DNA of 64,000 nt, taken from NCBI RefSeq assembly GCF_003945595.2, contig NW_024104380.1:546441-610440 (forward strand). Reading direction: 5' to 3'. Below are positions 35,864-46,963 of this stretch, piece after piece; the stretch's first letter is position 1, and each line of letters starts with the position of its first letter. This DNA comes from Pipra filicauda. Taxonomy: Eukaryota > Chordata > Aves > Passeriformes > Pipridae. A program made the position numbers and the translations under genes. Below the pieces are notes generated by a model that was not told the DNA's origin, ran no database searches, and was given only the letters and a program-made list of their open reading frames with translations.

Positions 35864-37742
35864 TGCTCAGACAGGGAAGAAATATTAGTTAGAACTAAAT
35901 ATGTAGACATTATTTAATGATTAAAAATAGTTTTCTCCAAAGGTTACAGCAAAAATCAAGGCCAGTTTTCAACTAGAATTTCTTAGTCTACTTCTCTTTC
36001 CTTGTAGGGGCTTAAAAAAGATAGTTTAAAATGTTTTTATTAAAAAAATCACAAACCACTTCCAAGAGGAGTTAGTGGAGGATTTTTAAGCTTTAGATAA
36101 ATAAAAATTAAAGATTTTTATGAATCCTGTTCCCTGCAGCACTCAGCACTGCTCCAGAATCCTGACTTTGCAGACACATCTTTGCTTCTCCAGCAGCACA
36201 TAAAAATAGTGTGGTGACAGTCTTTAAAGCCTTTCTCTGCTCATCCCAAAAAAGTACTAAGTTTTGCTATTTATTTCCAGCAGAAGGAAAAGTGATGCTA
36301 TGGACTTTGTTTTGGATGTGCTTTAGCTGCACCACTAAAACACTGAGCTCCTCCTCTCCCCACAAAGCCAGGCCCCAGGAGAATCGAGTATTAACTCCAA
36401 ATGAGCATTTCAGGGCTGCCTTCAAAAGATTTCTGCTCTTAAATGCGGAGATGGAACGAAAATGGAGCGTTCCTGGGTGCCAAGAATTCCCACCCAGCTG
36501 TGCTGCACCCGAGCAACGAGTGAGGAAGGTTTATGTGGGAATGCTGGGACCTGCATTTTGGCTTCAGTTCACACACTGTGTGTTCCCTGAGTCAGTAACA
36601 TTACCTGCAATAACCTAATTTGCTTTTCATTTGAAGACTGAGAGGGTGAAAAAAAACATTCTGCTGTAATTTTCGCTCCAAATCACATCTTTGTCCCCCA
36701 GTAAAGTTGGAGGGAAATGAGCAAAAGCCCATAAAGTTTGAAACTCATTTCATGTCCTCTGAAAAATTGATATGTGTTCCTGTAGCTTTTGAAATCAGTA
36801 TAGAGCACACTTGGTGTTTATTGCATGGCTTGAAATTAGATTGCTTTTTTTGAGAGTTTTATGACAAAAAAATTATGCATTGCTATTTACAACACAATTG
36901 CTAAAAATTCCTGGGAATAACAGATTGCCATTTCACACATTTTCATTCCAAAAAGGCCAGACATTTTACTCATATTATAATATAATTTATCTCTAAGTAG
37001 TGATAGAGTGGGCAGAGAGCTTTGTCTCAGATAATGGCATTGCAAAAAGTAGTTCTAGCTAATAAAAACCAGAATAAAACCTGGACATCTGCATTGAAGG
37101 ACTTTGTAGGGATCAGTAAAACATTCCATTGAAGGCAACCATTTTCACCAGTCTTTAATAGATTATAAAAGCAAGATATAGAGTTATTGTATCCATGCAC
37201 AATCTAATGGAAGTAACCCAACCAACACAGAAACGGAAGCAGGAGTGTTCTCCAAAAGGAAACTTTGACCTGTTCCCAGTACGGATGAAAAGGGTCAGTG
37301 AAAGCAGCACACTGTGTTTTTTGACAAAGATACCAATGCAATTAAAAACTGCATCTCAGAAGTACTTTGCCCACCTCTCATCCCTATTTGCATCCTACCC
37401 CAATGCCATGAGCAATCAGGGTCCCCAACACAGGCAGGAAAACATTAAATATGACTGGTGCTGAAAAGAAACGTTGTGACTGTGTTTTGTTCCCTTCTCT
37501 TGCATGATTGGAGTATCTTCTTTATTATCTACCCCTTTTTGTCAGTATCTTGTAATTGTAGGGTGCAAACCTGCTCTTGTCTCATGTGTATAATCCCTCT
37601 GGAGCCCTGGCTGCCAATTGCTATCACAGAATTCTGGGGAAATCAAGGCAATTGTTTCCACACCTGATCCACATCTTTTCCTTTTCTTTCTTAAATCTTA
37701 AAATTCATCTTTATGGTATATCAAAAAATAACAAGTAGAATT

Positions 37743-37961
37743 ACAGACTTTAAGGTTGGCAAAGCCCTCCCAGCCCATGGATCCCCCCTGTGCCCGATGC
37801 CCACCTTGTCCCCCAGCCCAGAGCACTGAGTGCCACGGCCAGGCCTTCCTGGGACACCTCCAGGGCTGGGCACTCCAAACCTCCCTGGGCAGCCCCTGCC
37901 AAAGCCTGACCACCCTTTCCAGCAGGAAATTCCTCCTCCTGTCCAACCTGAGCCTCCCCTT
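37743..37961 (-). mobile_element. CR1 fragment with coding remnant
   Basis: 'aaggttggcaaagccctccc' is the 3'-UTR near the tail. It is followed by 'cacctccagggctgggcact', 'ccaaacctccctgggcagcc' and 'ccaccctttccagcaggaaa'. On the - strand it encodes GRLRLDRRRNFLLERVVRLW. It belongs to the same subfamily as 31030-31490 and the 57.3-57.7 kb elements. The terminal bases are degraded. Confidence 0.95.
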
Positions 37962-40900
37962 TTGAGTGTGGTGAAAGCTCATCACTCTCCAAAGACCACA
38001 ACTCATTTCTGTCAATAATGGTTGAAAGACCCTTTGGAAACATCACATTGATGTTTTTAGATTCCCATATATTGGTATCTCTATTTCTCAGTGTTCTAAA
38101 CATAATACTGACGATTTCAAACAGTGAAAGGTGATAAAAGAATAAAAGAAAACATGCATAGTTACTTTCACTCTTAAAACCCCAAGTTAACCAACTGAAG
38201 AACCCCCAAACTCTGAGTGTTTCAAGAGTTGGTCAAACAGTATATATTGATTTAAGACTGCAATCACAACCCTCCAAGCAAGGGCAGCCAGCTGGTGCCA
38301 GTTTCACATTCCAGGTGGAACAAAAACCAGAAAAATAAAAATTTGAAAAATGGAAAAAGTAGCCCAGAAGTCCTAACTTACCAACTGAAACCATTTTATT
38401 ATGTCTTATTGAACAAAAAATGGGAGGCCCTTTCTGAGGGGCTTGTTAAATGTCTCTGCCATTTAAAGGAGAGTCACTGAAGGATCTTAGACCTCCCAAC
38501 TATTAGAAATTCAGAGAATGTCTTATTAGCTGAGAACAGCATCAACTGTAATTCAAATCTTCCCTGATTCACACCTTTCTATCACGTGCCCCCAGTTTCT
38601 AAAGCCGTCTCCTACAATCAGAGCCTCAAAAAAAAATTGAGGTCCCAATAATTTGAGTCCAAAATTCCTACCAGGATGAGTGTGTATGTGATTAGTCACT
38701 TTTATTTAGAGGTTCCACTGCAACTGATTTGCACAGGATTTTGTTTGTGTATCCACATTGGTATTTTGAATGCCCTGGTAGTTTGTCTGTTGGGCACACA
38801 AAGAGAAAACACTCTAAGTTAGTTATTTTACTTTGGAAGAACAAGAAGAGCCAATATGTGAAGAAGGTTTGGTCTGTTGATCTCAGTGGATCCATTCTGA
38901 TTTGCTTGAAGTCTGTGTGGAAAACAAAGGATGAGACTTTCTGGGAAGTGGATGTTTCTTGAGACTCGTTGTCCATGTGCACAGTCACACTGTACAGGTG
39001 AATATTCCCAGGCACTGAAACCACAGAACTGCAGCTTAACTTCCCACATGCCACTATTATTCCTCTTATTATATTATAAAAAGTAATACACAGCGAAAAC
39101 AGGAGAGACCAAGAGGCTGAAGTGTGAATCTGCATGTTGGCAGCACATCTCAAAAACATCCCAACACTCTCCTCATTTTTTAGTGACTGTTCACTGTCAA
39201 GATAGAGCTTGTTAATGGAGAGACTCCCAGGATCTGAGGGTCAGATGATGGATTTGATCAGGAAAAAAGACATTTCAGCCCTTCCTGCCTAATTTTTTCT
39301 GTCTGGGGAATTACAAAAATACATCTTCCATGTATATATTCTCTCACAGTAAAGAAAAGGCATTTGGTGAATGCTTCTTTAGAGGAGAAAGGATAAGGAG
39401 GAGAGAATTTGTTTTCCTGGCTGGGGAAGACACGATGAGCAAAAACAGAGAGAGAAGTAAGAGGGAAGAAAAAAGAAATTGAAAGAAAGAAATCGCAGAG
39501 AACAAAACTCAAATATTTATTAGGTCTGGGAGAGTTCATAGAAGAAAAATTCTAACTCAACAACATGTCTGAGAGAAATTAAGACGGGATCAAACACTTT
39601 ACCCTTCATATTTGGTGCAGGGGAGCTGCGAGCTCCAAGGGACACCACCAAGGGTGAGCACCTCTGTCTGGAGCAGCTGCCCTAGGAATGCAAACCACAA
39701 GGAATAACTGAAATAAAATAGTTAAATATGTCTTATGCAAAAGAGCTTTTTGCTTCAGCTTGTTCAGAGTTCTGTCCCTGAAGGGGAACAGAAGCTTTGC
39801 TGTGCCTGGAGCACCACACACTCCAGGTAAAACAGGTGAACGAGCCTGTGACGGGCACACAACACTCAGCGTGGTGCTGACAAGCACCAACGTTTGAGTG
39901 CCAGCTTGTCCTCATCCAGGTTCTGCTCAACACTTCCCATTTCGGGAGGCAGAAGTGATCTGGTCCCTGCCAGGCAGAATCACTTTGGGATGCAGGGGCT
40001 GTGCAAACAGAACTGCAGGGAGAAAACCCCCGTCTGGCTCCTTGTCCTCCTGCGCGCTCGGCTCTCGAGGAACGTGTTGCCTGCAAGAGGCAACAACATC
40101 GCTGGGAGCCAGAGGAAATGAAAAATTAAAGCTGAAGGTGACAAAAAGAGGAAAATCGATGTTGCCCACAGGGTTTTTTCCTTGTGTGACGTTGCCCACA
40201 GGTCTATGAGGGCTGGGGATGGACCTCTAAACCAGCAGACACGCAGATGCTGGGTGTCATCCTCACCTTTCTGATGGCAGTTCAGTTGGAATAATTTATT
40301 AGCATAGCAATCAGCATTTTCACCCCAGGCAGTTGTAAGCAGCTGCTTTGTATGTAATGAGTAGTTAACTGTACAAACATGCCTTTCCATCTGCACTGGT
40401 AAATAAATCTGAGCCGAAGGACGCCCGGTGCTGGTGGAATAAATGGAATAAATCAGGGAAACCCTCTTATCTCAAAGGTAACAACAGAGCTTCTCATTGC
40501 CATGAGTTCTTGTATTTATAGAGTTCAATGAGTAAGTCAGCTTGGTAGCACTCAGAAACAAACAGTGTGTTAAACATTGAGCAAGTAATGGAGAGTGAAC
40601 CTGTAACATCACACCAGCAACTCTTTATCAGAATTCTTGTCTATTATGTGTGGCTTTGCTTTTTACAATCTCAGAAAAGAAGGTAAAATAGCTAGAAGAG
40701 ATCTGGAGGTGGGCTGGGAAGGTGATGGAGATCAAAATAATTCTTTCAAATACCGAGGGAAGGGTTCTCAGCTAGAAAAGAAGTGCCAGGGGGTGAAAGA
40801 GTCAGTGCTAGGAGGAAAGAAAGGGGTCAAAATGCAAAATCTGAGAGCAAGAATACAGCAATAACTTTGCAGCACATTGGAACACAGGAAAGGAAAAGTA

Positions 40901-42343
40901 ATTTTTATTCCTCAGACTGCAAAATGAAATGTAGAAATAACTGTGAAAACTACCCCTGGAATCTGCTGCTCTGGAGAGGTTGGAAGAGCTGAAGGGAGAT
41001 GGTGAGAGTGGAGCCCTCCCTGCCCGTCCCCTGGGGACTCTGCAGAGCCAGAGGGGCTGACTCTGCTCTCCCTTTCTTGTGTTCCCCCTCTCCCAAACAC
41101 AGCAGGGGATTATACACATATTTGTCCTCATTTAACAAAGCTTCTCATGTATTCTTACCTCACCCACTGAATTTCCTTTGTCAAACAAACCCATAGTCCC
41201 CTTTACTACATTCAGAGCTTGGGATAAATGAAAATTAAGTGAATTATCAATAAATCTGAGGCATAACTATCTTTGTGTGTTTTCAGGAGGATCTTATGAC
41301 TTCCTATCTGAAGTATTTTGCTGTTTGTTTTTATTTTTAAACCGTACATCATGTTTTGTTGTTGTTGTGGGGTTTTTTTTCCAATCCTCTATTGTTACTG
41401 TGGATTTGATCTTTGTTTCACCTCTCCCCCTCTAAAAAGTAGCTAATAAATGCAAATAAAACCTTGTGGAATTGTATGGATTTGACAGCATGTGAACCAA
41501 TGCAGAGAATGAACACAAAGAGAAGCAACACTTGGTATAGCACAGAAAATCCTGGTATAAATAGACCAAGTGCAAAGATCAAAGGGATGGATACAGTTGG
41601 ATAATTCAGAGCTTTTTGATGGCCTTTAATTTGAAGCCATTACTCTGGGCATAAGCAGGAAACTTCTGCCAATAAAAAGGATGTCTTTTGGATTGGAAGA
41701 TGAGAGAGCAAACAGTCACAAACAGCTATTAGCTGGTCAGTGAGAGAGGGGCAAAATAATATTTAGGAGTGGTAAAAAAATACATATATCAAATCCCCCA
41801 GAGTGCCACCAGAAACTGGGCAATTTCCTTTTAAATCCCATTGAAATCTGGGTCCTGGGTTAACAAAAAAGTTAACTTTTTTGGATTGGAGATACAAGAA
41901 CAAGTGGTAATACTTGAAAAAAGCAATTATGGTGAAAGAAGAACATAAAGGTTGTGTGATATATAAAAATAACAGAGACAAGAAAGAGAAAGAAACAAAT
42001 AGTGAAGAGAGGAGTTCAAGGAATAATGACTAGGGAACGCTGTTACTTTGTTTTGGCTAAACATGTCATCCCTGCAGGGACTAAGGGTAGAAGGCTAAAG
42101 AAAAAATGCTTGCAGAACTACAGTCAATTAAATAATTAGCTTTTTCCTAATATACAGAGCCAACTATGGCATCTATGGAAGAGGGACCATCCCTAATTAT
42201 GGGATAGGATTCTTTACCAAAAATAACAGCAATTTCTGATGTACCTTTTAGCTCTCATTGCATCTTTCACAGCCCTTTGAGATGGGCACTGGAACTTTTA
42301 CATCCTCAGCTGAAAAGAAAGAAGGGCATGAGCTCCTCAGATA
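37962..42343. other. Unique non-coding sequence with a CpG cluster near 40,060
   Basis: No transposon recognised. A CpG cluster of about seven CpGs in 90 bp (40028-40115) sits in a GC-richer patch from about 39,880, with overlapping short frames in several phases. A 12-bp direct repeat, gttgcccacagg, occurs twice near 40162 and 40191. Confidence 0.5.
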
Positions 42344-42960
42344 TTTTATTTTTTATTTCAAAAAACCAAACCAAAACGACAACAACAAAAAAAAAGATAA
42401 AAAGGAGCCCATAGAAATTCCAAATGTGTACACAAACAAGGCTCTTTCATGTTCATACAGGCAGAACAACAATAAAAAGAGAATCCCTGCAGTAACTAAT
42501 TCCCTCTCCTCTCATGTGAAAACTTAAGAAAGAAGAGGCAATCTCAGGAAGTCAATTCACAGAGAAATCTCCAGCTGTCCAGCTCTGCTCTGTTTTTCAT
42601 GGAGCTGATCAAACCCCTCAGCTGGACTGGGCAGTGGGAGTTCTGGGGAAGCAGAGCCCTGATTCTCTCCTTTAAAGCACATTCCAGCTGCTCTGTGTCC
42701 AACAGCATCCGAGGCTCCTCCGTCACCCAGCGAGGCTCCTCAAACCCAGCCAGGGCGAGTTTAATACACTGAGATACCAATTTATCAATTTATCCATTTA
42801 GGTTCGGGCTCACGCTGTTTAAATCACCTGGAGTTTTGCTGCACAGCACAAAAGGAGCAAGTTCTGGTTCCTTTAATTCCCAGTTCCACTGGGCTTCGAC
42901 GTGGTGGAGATAAATTCACCTCCAGAGTCGTCCTGGCTCTGAACAGCCTTTAGAGAAAGC
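42344..42960 (-). other. Possible terminal exon or pseudogene fragment, unidentified
   Basis: On the - strand an open frame at 42544-42780 reads like protein (for example LALAGFEEPRWVTEEPRMLL, ALKERIRALLPQ and SMKNRAELDSWRFLCELTS) and ends in TGA. Two AATAAA signals follow on the same strand at 42345-42350 and 42352-42357. There is no ATG near its start, so it could only be an exon entered by splicing; the context before 'tgtattaaactc' is a weak acceptor. Further right (42860-42945), CpG-containing sequence is open in short frames on both strands. I recognise no family. Chance or a decayed retrocopy are real alternatives. Confidence 0.2.
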
Positions 42961-43551
42961 TTTCCTGGAAATGAAATTCCTGCATTTCTGGCAGTTGCTC
43001 ATCCCTTAAACATTGCTCTGTGTGGTGGGACACTCACAGTTGTGTTCTGTGGGGCTTAAAATTCATATTTGTGCATTTTTTGCTTGAATGGAATATATTT
43101 TTTTTGCTTGCATGGAATATGTGTTGTTGTTGTTCTGATTTCCCCTCCCTCCCCTAAACCAGAATGAGCAAGTCTTCCTTTAATAGCTCACCACCACTTA
43201 TGTGCATATGTATGGAACATATATACTTATATTTTACATATATTTATATATACATACTGATGTATATATGTAAATACAGGAATCCTGCATAATACTTTCT
43301 TGATGAATATTGCCTTCTTATGAAGAAAAAAAAGCTAAATATAAGAATGTCCTCAAATTATTCTGACAGTTAAAATGGTCTCAGAATCATTCACAGCTGC
43401 CATAGAAACTATAAAAGCTGATGAACAGTTTCTGCCCATCAATTTGTCAGAATTCCTGGATGAATTTTAGGAAAGAAGGATAAATTAAAAAAAAAAAAAT
43501 CCAATGAGACAATATTGTTCATGAAGAGAGTGCTAAAGATGAAAACAAAAT
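42961..43551. other. Non-coding sequence with AT-rich tract
   Basis: Nothing gene-like. Contains a near-duplicate 'tttgcttgaatggaatat'/'tttgcttgcatggaatat' pair about 25 bp apart near 43080-43110, and the AT-rich tract at 43204-43277. Confidence 0.55.
43204..43277. repeat. AT-rich imperfect (TA)n tract
   Basis: Words such as 'catatatttatatataca' and 'gatgtatatatgtaaatac' form a degenerate TA/TATG repeat. Confidence 0.75.
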
Positions 43552-44426
43552 AAGAGAAGAGAAGAGGAGAGAAGAAGAGAAGAGAAGAGAAGAGAAGAGA
43601 AGAGAAGAGAAGAGAAGAGAGAGGGGGAGGAGGGGGAGTGGGGGGTGGGGGATGGGGAGGGGAGGAGGAAGACTGGAGGGGGAAGGAGAGAGGAGGAGAG
43701 AGAGAGAGAGAGGGAGAGGTATTGGAGGGAGAGGTGAGGGAAGAGGGGGAGGAGGAGAGAGGGGTGGGGTGGAGAGGGGGAGAGGAGAGATGGGGAGTGA
43801 GAGAGGGAGAGGGGAGGGAAAGATGAGGTTAGAGAAAGGGAGAGGTTACTTGGGAAGAGGAGAGGGAGGGAGAGGGAGGAAGAGAGAAGAGGAAGAAGGG
43901 AGGGAGAGGGGGGAGGAGACGGGAGAGGGGGGAGAGAGGAGGGAGTGGAGGCGGGAGGGGAGGGAAGGATGGGGGAAGAGGCGAGAGGGAGAGAAGAGCG
44001 TTGGTGGGAGCATGTAGAGTGAGGAGGGAGTGAGAGAGTGGAGAGGGGAGATGAGCATGGAGGAGTGGGGGAGGAGTGCGGCCGAGGGAGCGGAGGGAAG
44101 AGCGACCTGGGAGCGAGTTCGGAAATGGTTGGTGGGGAGAGGGGGGGGAGAGAGGGAGAGCGAGGAAGATGACGGAGGTGAGGGAGGGAGGGAGGGTGAG
44201 AGGGGGGATGGGAGGACGATGAAGAGGTAGGACAAGGAGAGGAGCAAAGGGGAGCGGATCGAGAGGGGGGGGGGAGGGTGGAGGAGGTGGGGGGGACGGG
44301 GATCGGCGAGGGAAGGGAGGAGGGGGGAAGGTCGGAGGTGAGAGAGAGGGTGGGAGTTGAGGGGGGGGTTGAGAAAGAGATAAGGGAGAAGATGAACGAG
44401 CGAAGAGAAGAGAAGAGAAGAGAGAA
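43552..44426. repeat. 875-bp polypurine (GA-rich) tract
   Basis: The + strand is almost only G and A. The first 87 bases contain no pyrimidine. Both ends are regular AAGAG pentamer arrays (about 43573-43619 and 44402-44424), while the middle is irregular G-rich sequence with scattered single C and T. G-runs at 43623-43662 meet the G-quadruplex pattern. The long proline/serine/leucine - frame (239 codons) and the Gly/Glu/Arg + frames are by-products of this composition. Mirror-like GA sequence can form triplex DNA. The irregular core may partly be an assembly or base-calling artefact. Confidence 0.95.
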
Positions 44427-45080
44427 TCATAAAACAATATTCTGTTTTTTTTTCCTTTTATCAATTTTACAGCCTGTCTGTAGTCCAGCATAAGCTGACA
44501 CAGTTTGAAGGAAAATGTGGGTCTAATCTCCTTGACTTTCCACTCCAAGCAGGTGCTTTAGGTGTGTGCATGAATCAGGTGTACAGAGAAAAAAGAACGT
44601 TGCAGTTTGGAATAATTTGTTTTATACTGATATGGGTCTGTTTGAAAAATCTGAACAACTTTCATAACCCTCCACCTAAGATATATGAAATTTCTTTAAT
44701 TGTACCTGCTGGTTTCTTCTCAATATGAAATTGGAGCTCATAAAATCTGCCATTATCTGCTGAATGTGCCAGAGGTTTCCTTGGTCTTTTATTCTTCCTT
44801 CTAAATTGGGAGAGGGGCACTCAATCTCCTTTGTATCATCTTCTGTTGCTGCCAGAATGTTTACAATTTACTCTTAATTAACCACAAAAGGATTCTGTAA
44901 TCAGTGGCAAAGATCAAAACTGTACTACTCTCTAAATATTGTAAAAATGGTAAATATTTCTGTGAGTATATTTTTCAATTCATTCATTGTGGTTTGTTCT
45001 CAAGCCTTCTCTGGTTTGCAGAAGTATAAAAAGCCCATACATTTTATTGTTCTCTTGAAGGAATTATCTATCAAACTGTA
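44427..45080. other. Unique AT-rich non-coding sequence
   Basis: No repeat or coding frame recognised. Confidence 0.55.
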
Positions 45081-45100
45081 GAATCACAGAATGGTTTGGA
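45081..45100 (-). mobile_element. CR1 3' terminus, left half of an inverted pair
   Basis: gaatcacagaatggtttgga is the exact complement of a CR1 tail. Only about 20 bp remain before the sequence switches to + strand CR1. Confidence 0.8.
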
Positions 45101-45102
45101 TT

Positions 45103-45210
45103 TCCTTGGAAGTGTCCAAGGCCAGGCTGGATGAGAATTGGAGCAACCTGGTCTAGTGGAAGGTGGCTGTGAGGGCCCTCCCAACCCAAACAATTCTGGG
45201 ATCCAATGAT
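45103..45210 (+). mobile_element. CR1 fragment, right half of an inverted pair
   Basis: 'tccttggaagtgtccaaggc', 'ggagcaacctggtctagtgg' and 'ccctcccaacccaaac' lead to 'aattctgggatcc'. A stretch of about 35 bp of normal 3'-UTR ('ccctgcccatggcagg' region) is missing. Confidence 0.9.
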
Positions 45211-45530
45211 TTTTCAAAGTATGAAGAATATGCTCCTAAATCAATCAGAAATGCCCCAAGTGTTTTAAAAAGGGAACATCACAGTTGGTGTTGGCAGCTC
45301 TGACCAAAATGCAGCTGAGAACTGGAAAGCACTGAGAAAGAAATGCACTATAGTGGAGAAAGGACTCTTTTTTGACATATAACAAGAGTTAAAAACCAAA
45401 ACAGCTCTTTTCATTCTCTCTCTGAAGGTCTGTGTGCAGGTGATTGACAAAGCTGAGACACATTTCCTTGAACTGGGTGCAAATAATCCAGGCTGTATTT
45501 AAAAAAAAGTAAGCAGACTTAGCATTAGAT

Positions 45531-45592
45531 GGCATTAGATGAACTTTAAGGTCCCTCCCAACCCAAACCATTCTGTGGTTCTGTGATTCTAA
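45531..45592 (+). mobile_element. CR1 3' end
   Basis: 'gatgaactttaaggtccctc', 'ccaacccaaaccattctgtg' and 'gttctgtgattct'. Severely 5'-truncated, with only about 60 bp left. Confidence 0.9.
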
Positions 45593-46416
45593 AATCCTCC
45601 ACTGTTCAGGGTGCATTTGTGCCATCACTTCTGTACAAAACTGCTGCAATGTGGCTCTTACTGAGCACTGTTTTCTCTTCCAGAGTCCCAAAGTTGCTCC
45701 TTGCCTGCACTGACACCACCCCCCAGCTTCATCCAGCAGCACAAGCACCAGCAGGGAACCAGATGCAAGAACTTTCAGATCTAAGTATCTCGTTTCTCTT
45801 CTTTTTTCTATCTGTTTAATAAGTGTTCTTAGCAAGTTCTCCCCAGCATCCAGCTGGTATTGCCACTGGCTTGGAAAACTGAAACTGTCTTTGTATTCAT
45901 ATGAGAGTCAACAGGGGTAAATATTAAAGGAGTCCAAATGTATACATGAGACAGATGCCATTCTAAGCAAGCTGAATAAAAATAAAAGCATATTTTGAAA
46001 AAAAAAAAAACCAAACCAACCAAACAAAAAAACCCCAACCCCCCCAAAAAAGACTAGCACATTAATAAAAAGAATAGCCCCTGGCAAGGGCAAGGTGTCT
46101 GATCCAACTCAATAACCATATTCATAGAGTGTTAAATGAGCCCTGTGTTATTGTGATGTAAGGAAAAAAGTACAGAAGTGTTAAATGGAGCTTGAGGCTG
46201 TTTTGCAGATTTCTCAGAGCTTCAATTATTGGGAGCCAGGAAGGCTGAGGGGAGGGACAGCTCCAGAGAAAAGTTTGAACATTAATTGTAACATTTAAAA
46301 CAAAGTCAGCTGCAAAATATCCATCATCTTGCAATGCCAAGGGTTGGATATTGAGCAGCTCCTTTTCTGTGCTTACATTTCTAAAACCTCTCATGGAATG
46401 AAGGGAATTCCACCCT
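45593..46416. other. Non-coding sequence with an A/C-rich stretch
   Basis: No gene seen. A stretch near 45998-46048 is only A and C apart from one T ('aaaaccaaaccaaccaaac' then C-runs); it resembles the complement of the T/G-rich tract at 29377. Confidence 0.5.
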
Positions 46417-46480
46417 TGGAAGAACCTTTCCCTGAGATCCAACCTGAGCCTGCCCTGGCACAGCTCCAGCCCTTCCCTTC
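46417..46480 (-). mobile_element. CR1 fragment
   Basis: 'ggaagaacctttccctgag', 'atccaacctgagcctgccc' and 'tggcacagctccagccctt' form the complement of the coding stretch GRLRLDLRERFF. On the - strand the frame reads MDLRERFFQGW. No tail preserved. Confidence 0.8.
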
Positions 46481-46715
46481 CACAGGTTGTTCAACCCTTA
46501 GAGCTGACTTTGATCTTGTCCAACATTAAATCCCTATAACCTGGGTTCCTTTTCATCCAGTCTCCAGCTCCAAATTTGAGTATTTCCTGACTCTGGTTTT
46601 CCTCCTCCACCAGTGCAGCCAGATGGTGCAGATAGAAGTTTGTTAATGAATCACACACAGATGAACAGAGTGTGAACTCTCAAGAAAAATTTAAAATTTA
46701 AGGTTAGTCTTTCAT

Positions 46716-46963
46716 GTGCCCAGAAGGGTCAGGTTGGATCTCAGGGAAAGGTTCTTCCCCCAGAGGGTGTTTGGGCACTGCCCAGGCTCCCCAGGGCAGT
46801 GGGCACAGCCCCAAGGCTGCCAGAGCTCCAGGAGGGTTTGGATGATCCTCTGGGGCACAGATGATCCTTTGTGGGATTGTTGGGGTGTCTGTGTAGGGTT
46901 GGGAGCTGGACTGGATGATCCCTGGGGGTCCCTTCCAGCTCAGGGTATTCCACGGTTCTATGT
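46716..46963 (+). mobile_element. CR1 fragment with 3' end
   Basis: The + frame gives RRVRLDLRERFFPQRVFGH. It is followed by 'gccaaggctg'-type sequence shared with 35003-35213, then 'gggtcccttccagctcag' and a 'ttctatg' terminus. It has a small internal duplication ('gatgatcctctggggcacag' followed by 'atgatcctttg'). Confidence 0.95.

Larger units (their letters stand above)
35214..37742. other. Unique AT-rich non-coding sequence
   Basis: No transposon recognised. A + frame at 36211-36618 (about 135 codons) starts with GTG, not ATG, and has no recognisable domain. The 36,340-37,090 part is repeat-free. Contains a palindrome at 35657-35674 and the AT-rich 20-mer repeat. Confidence 0.5.

Noticed and set aside
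36211..36618. 135-codon + frame
   Set aside because: Begins with GTG, composition is not distinctive and no domain is visible.
43829..44548. 239-codon - frame rich in Pro, Ser and Leu
   Set aside because: It lies within the polypurine tract; a strand made only of C and T rarely contains stops, so the frame follows from composition.
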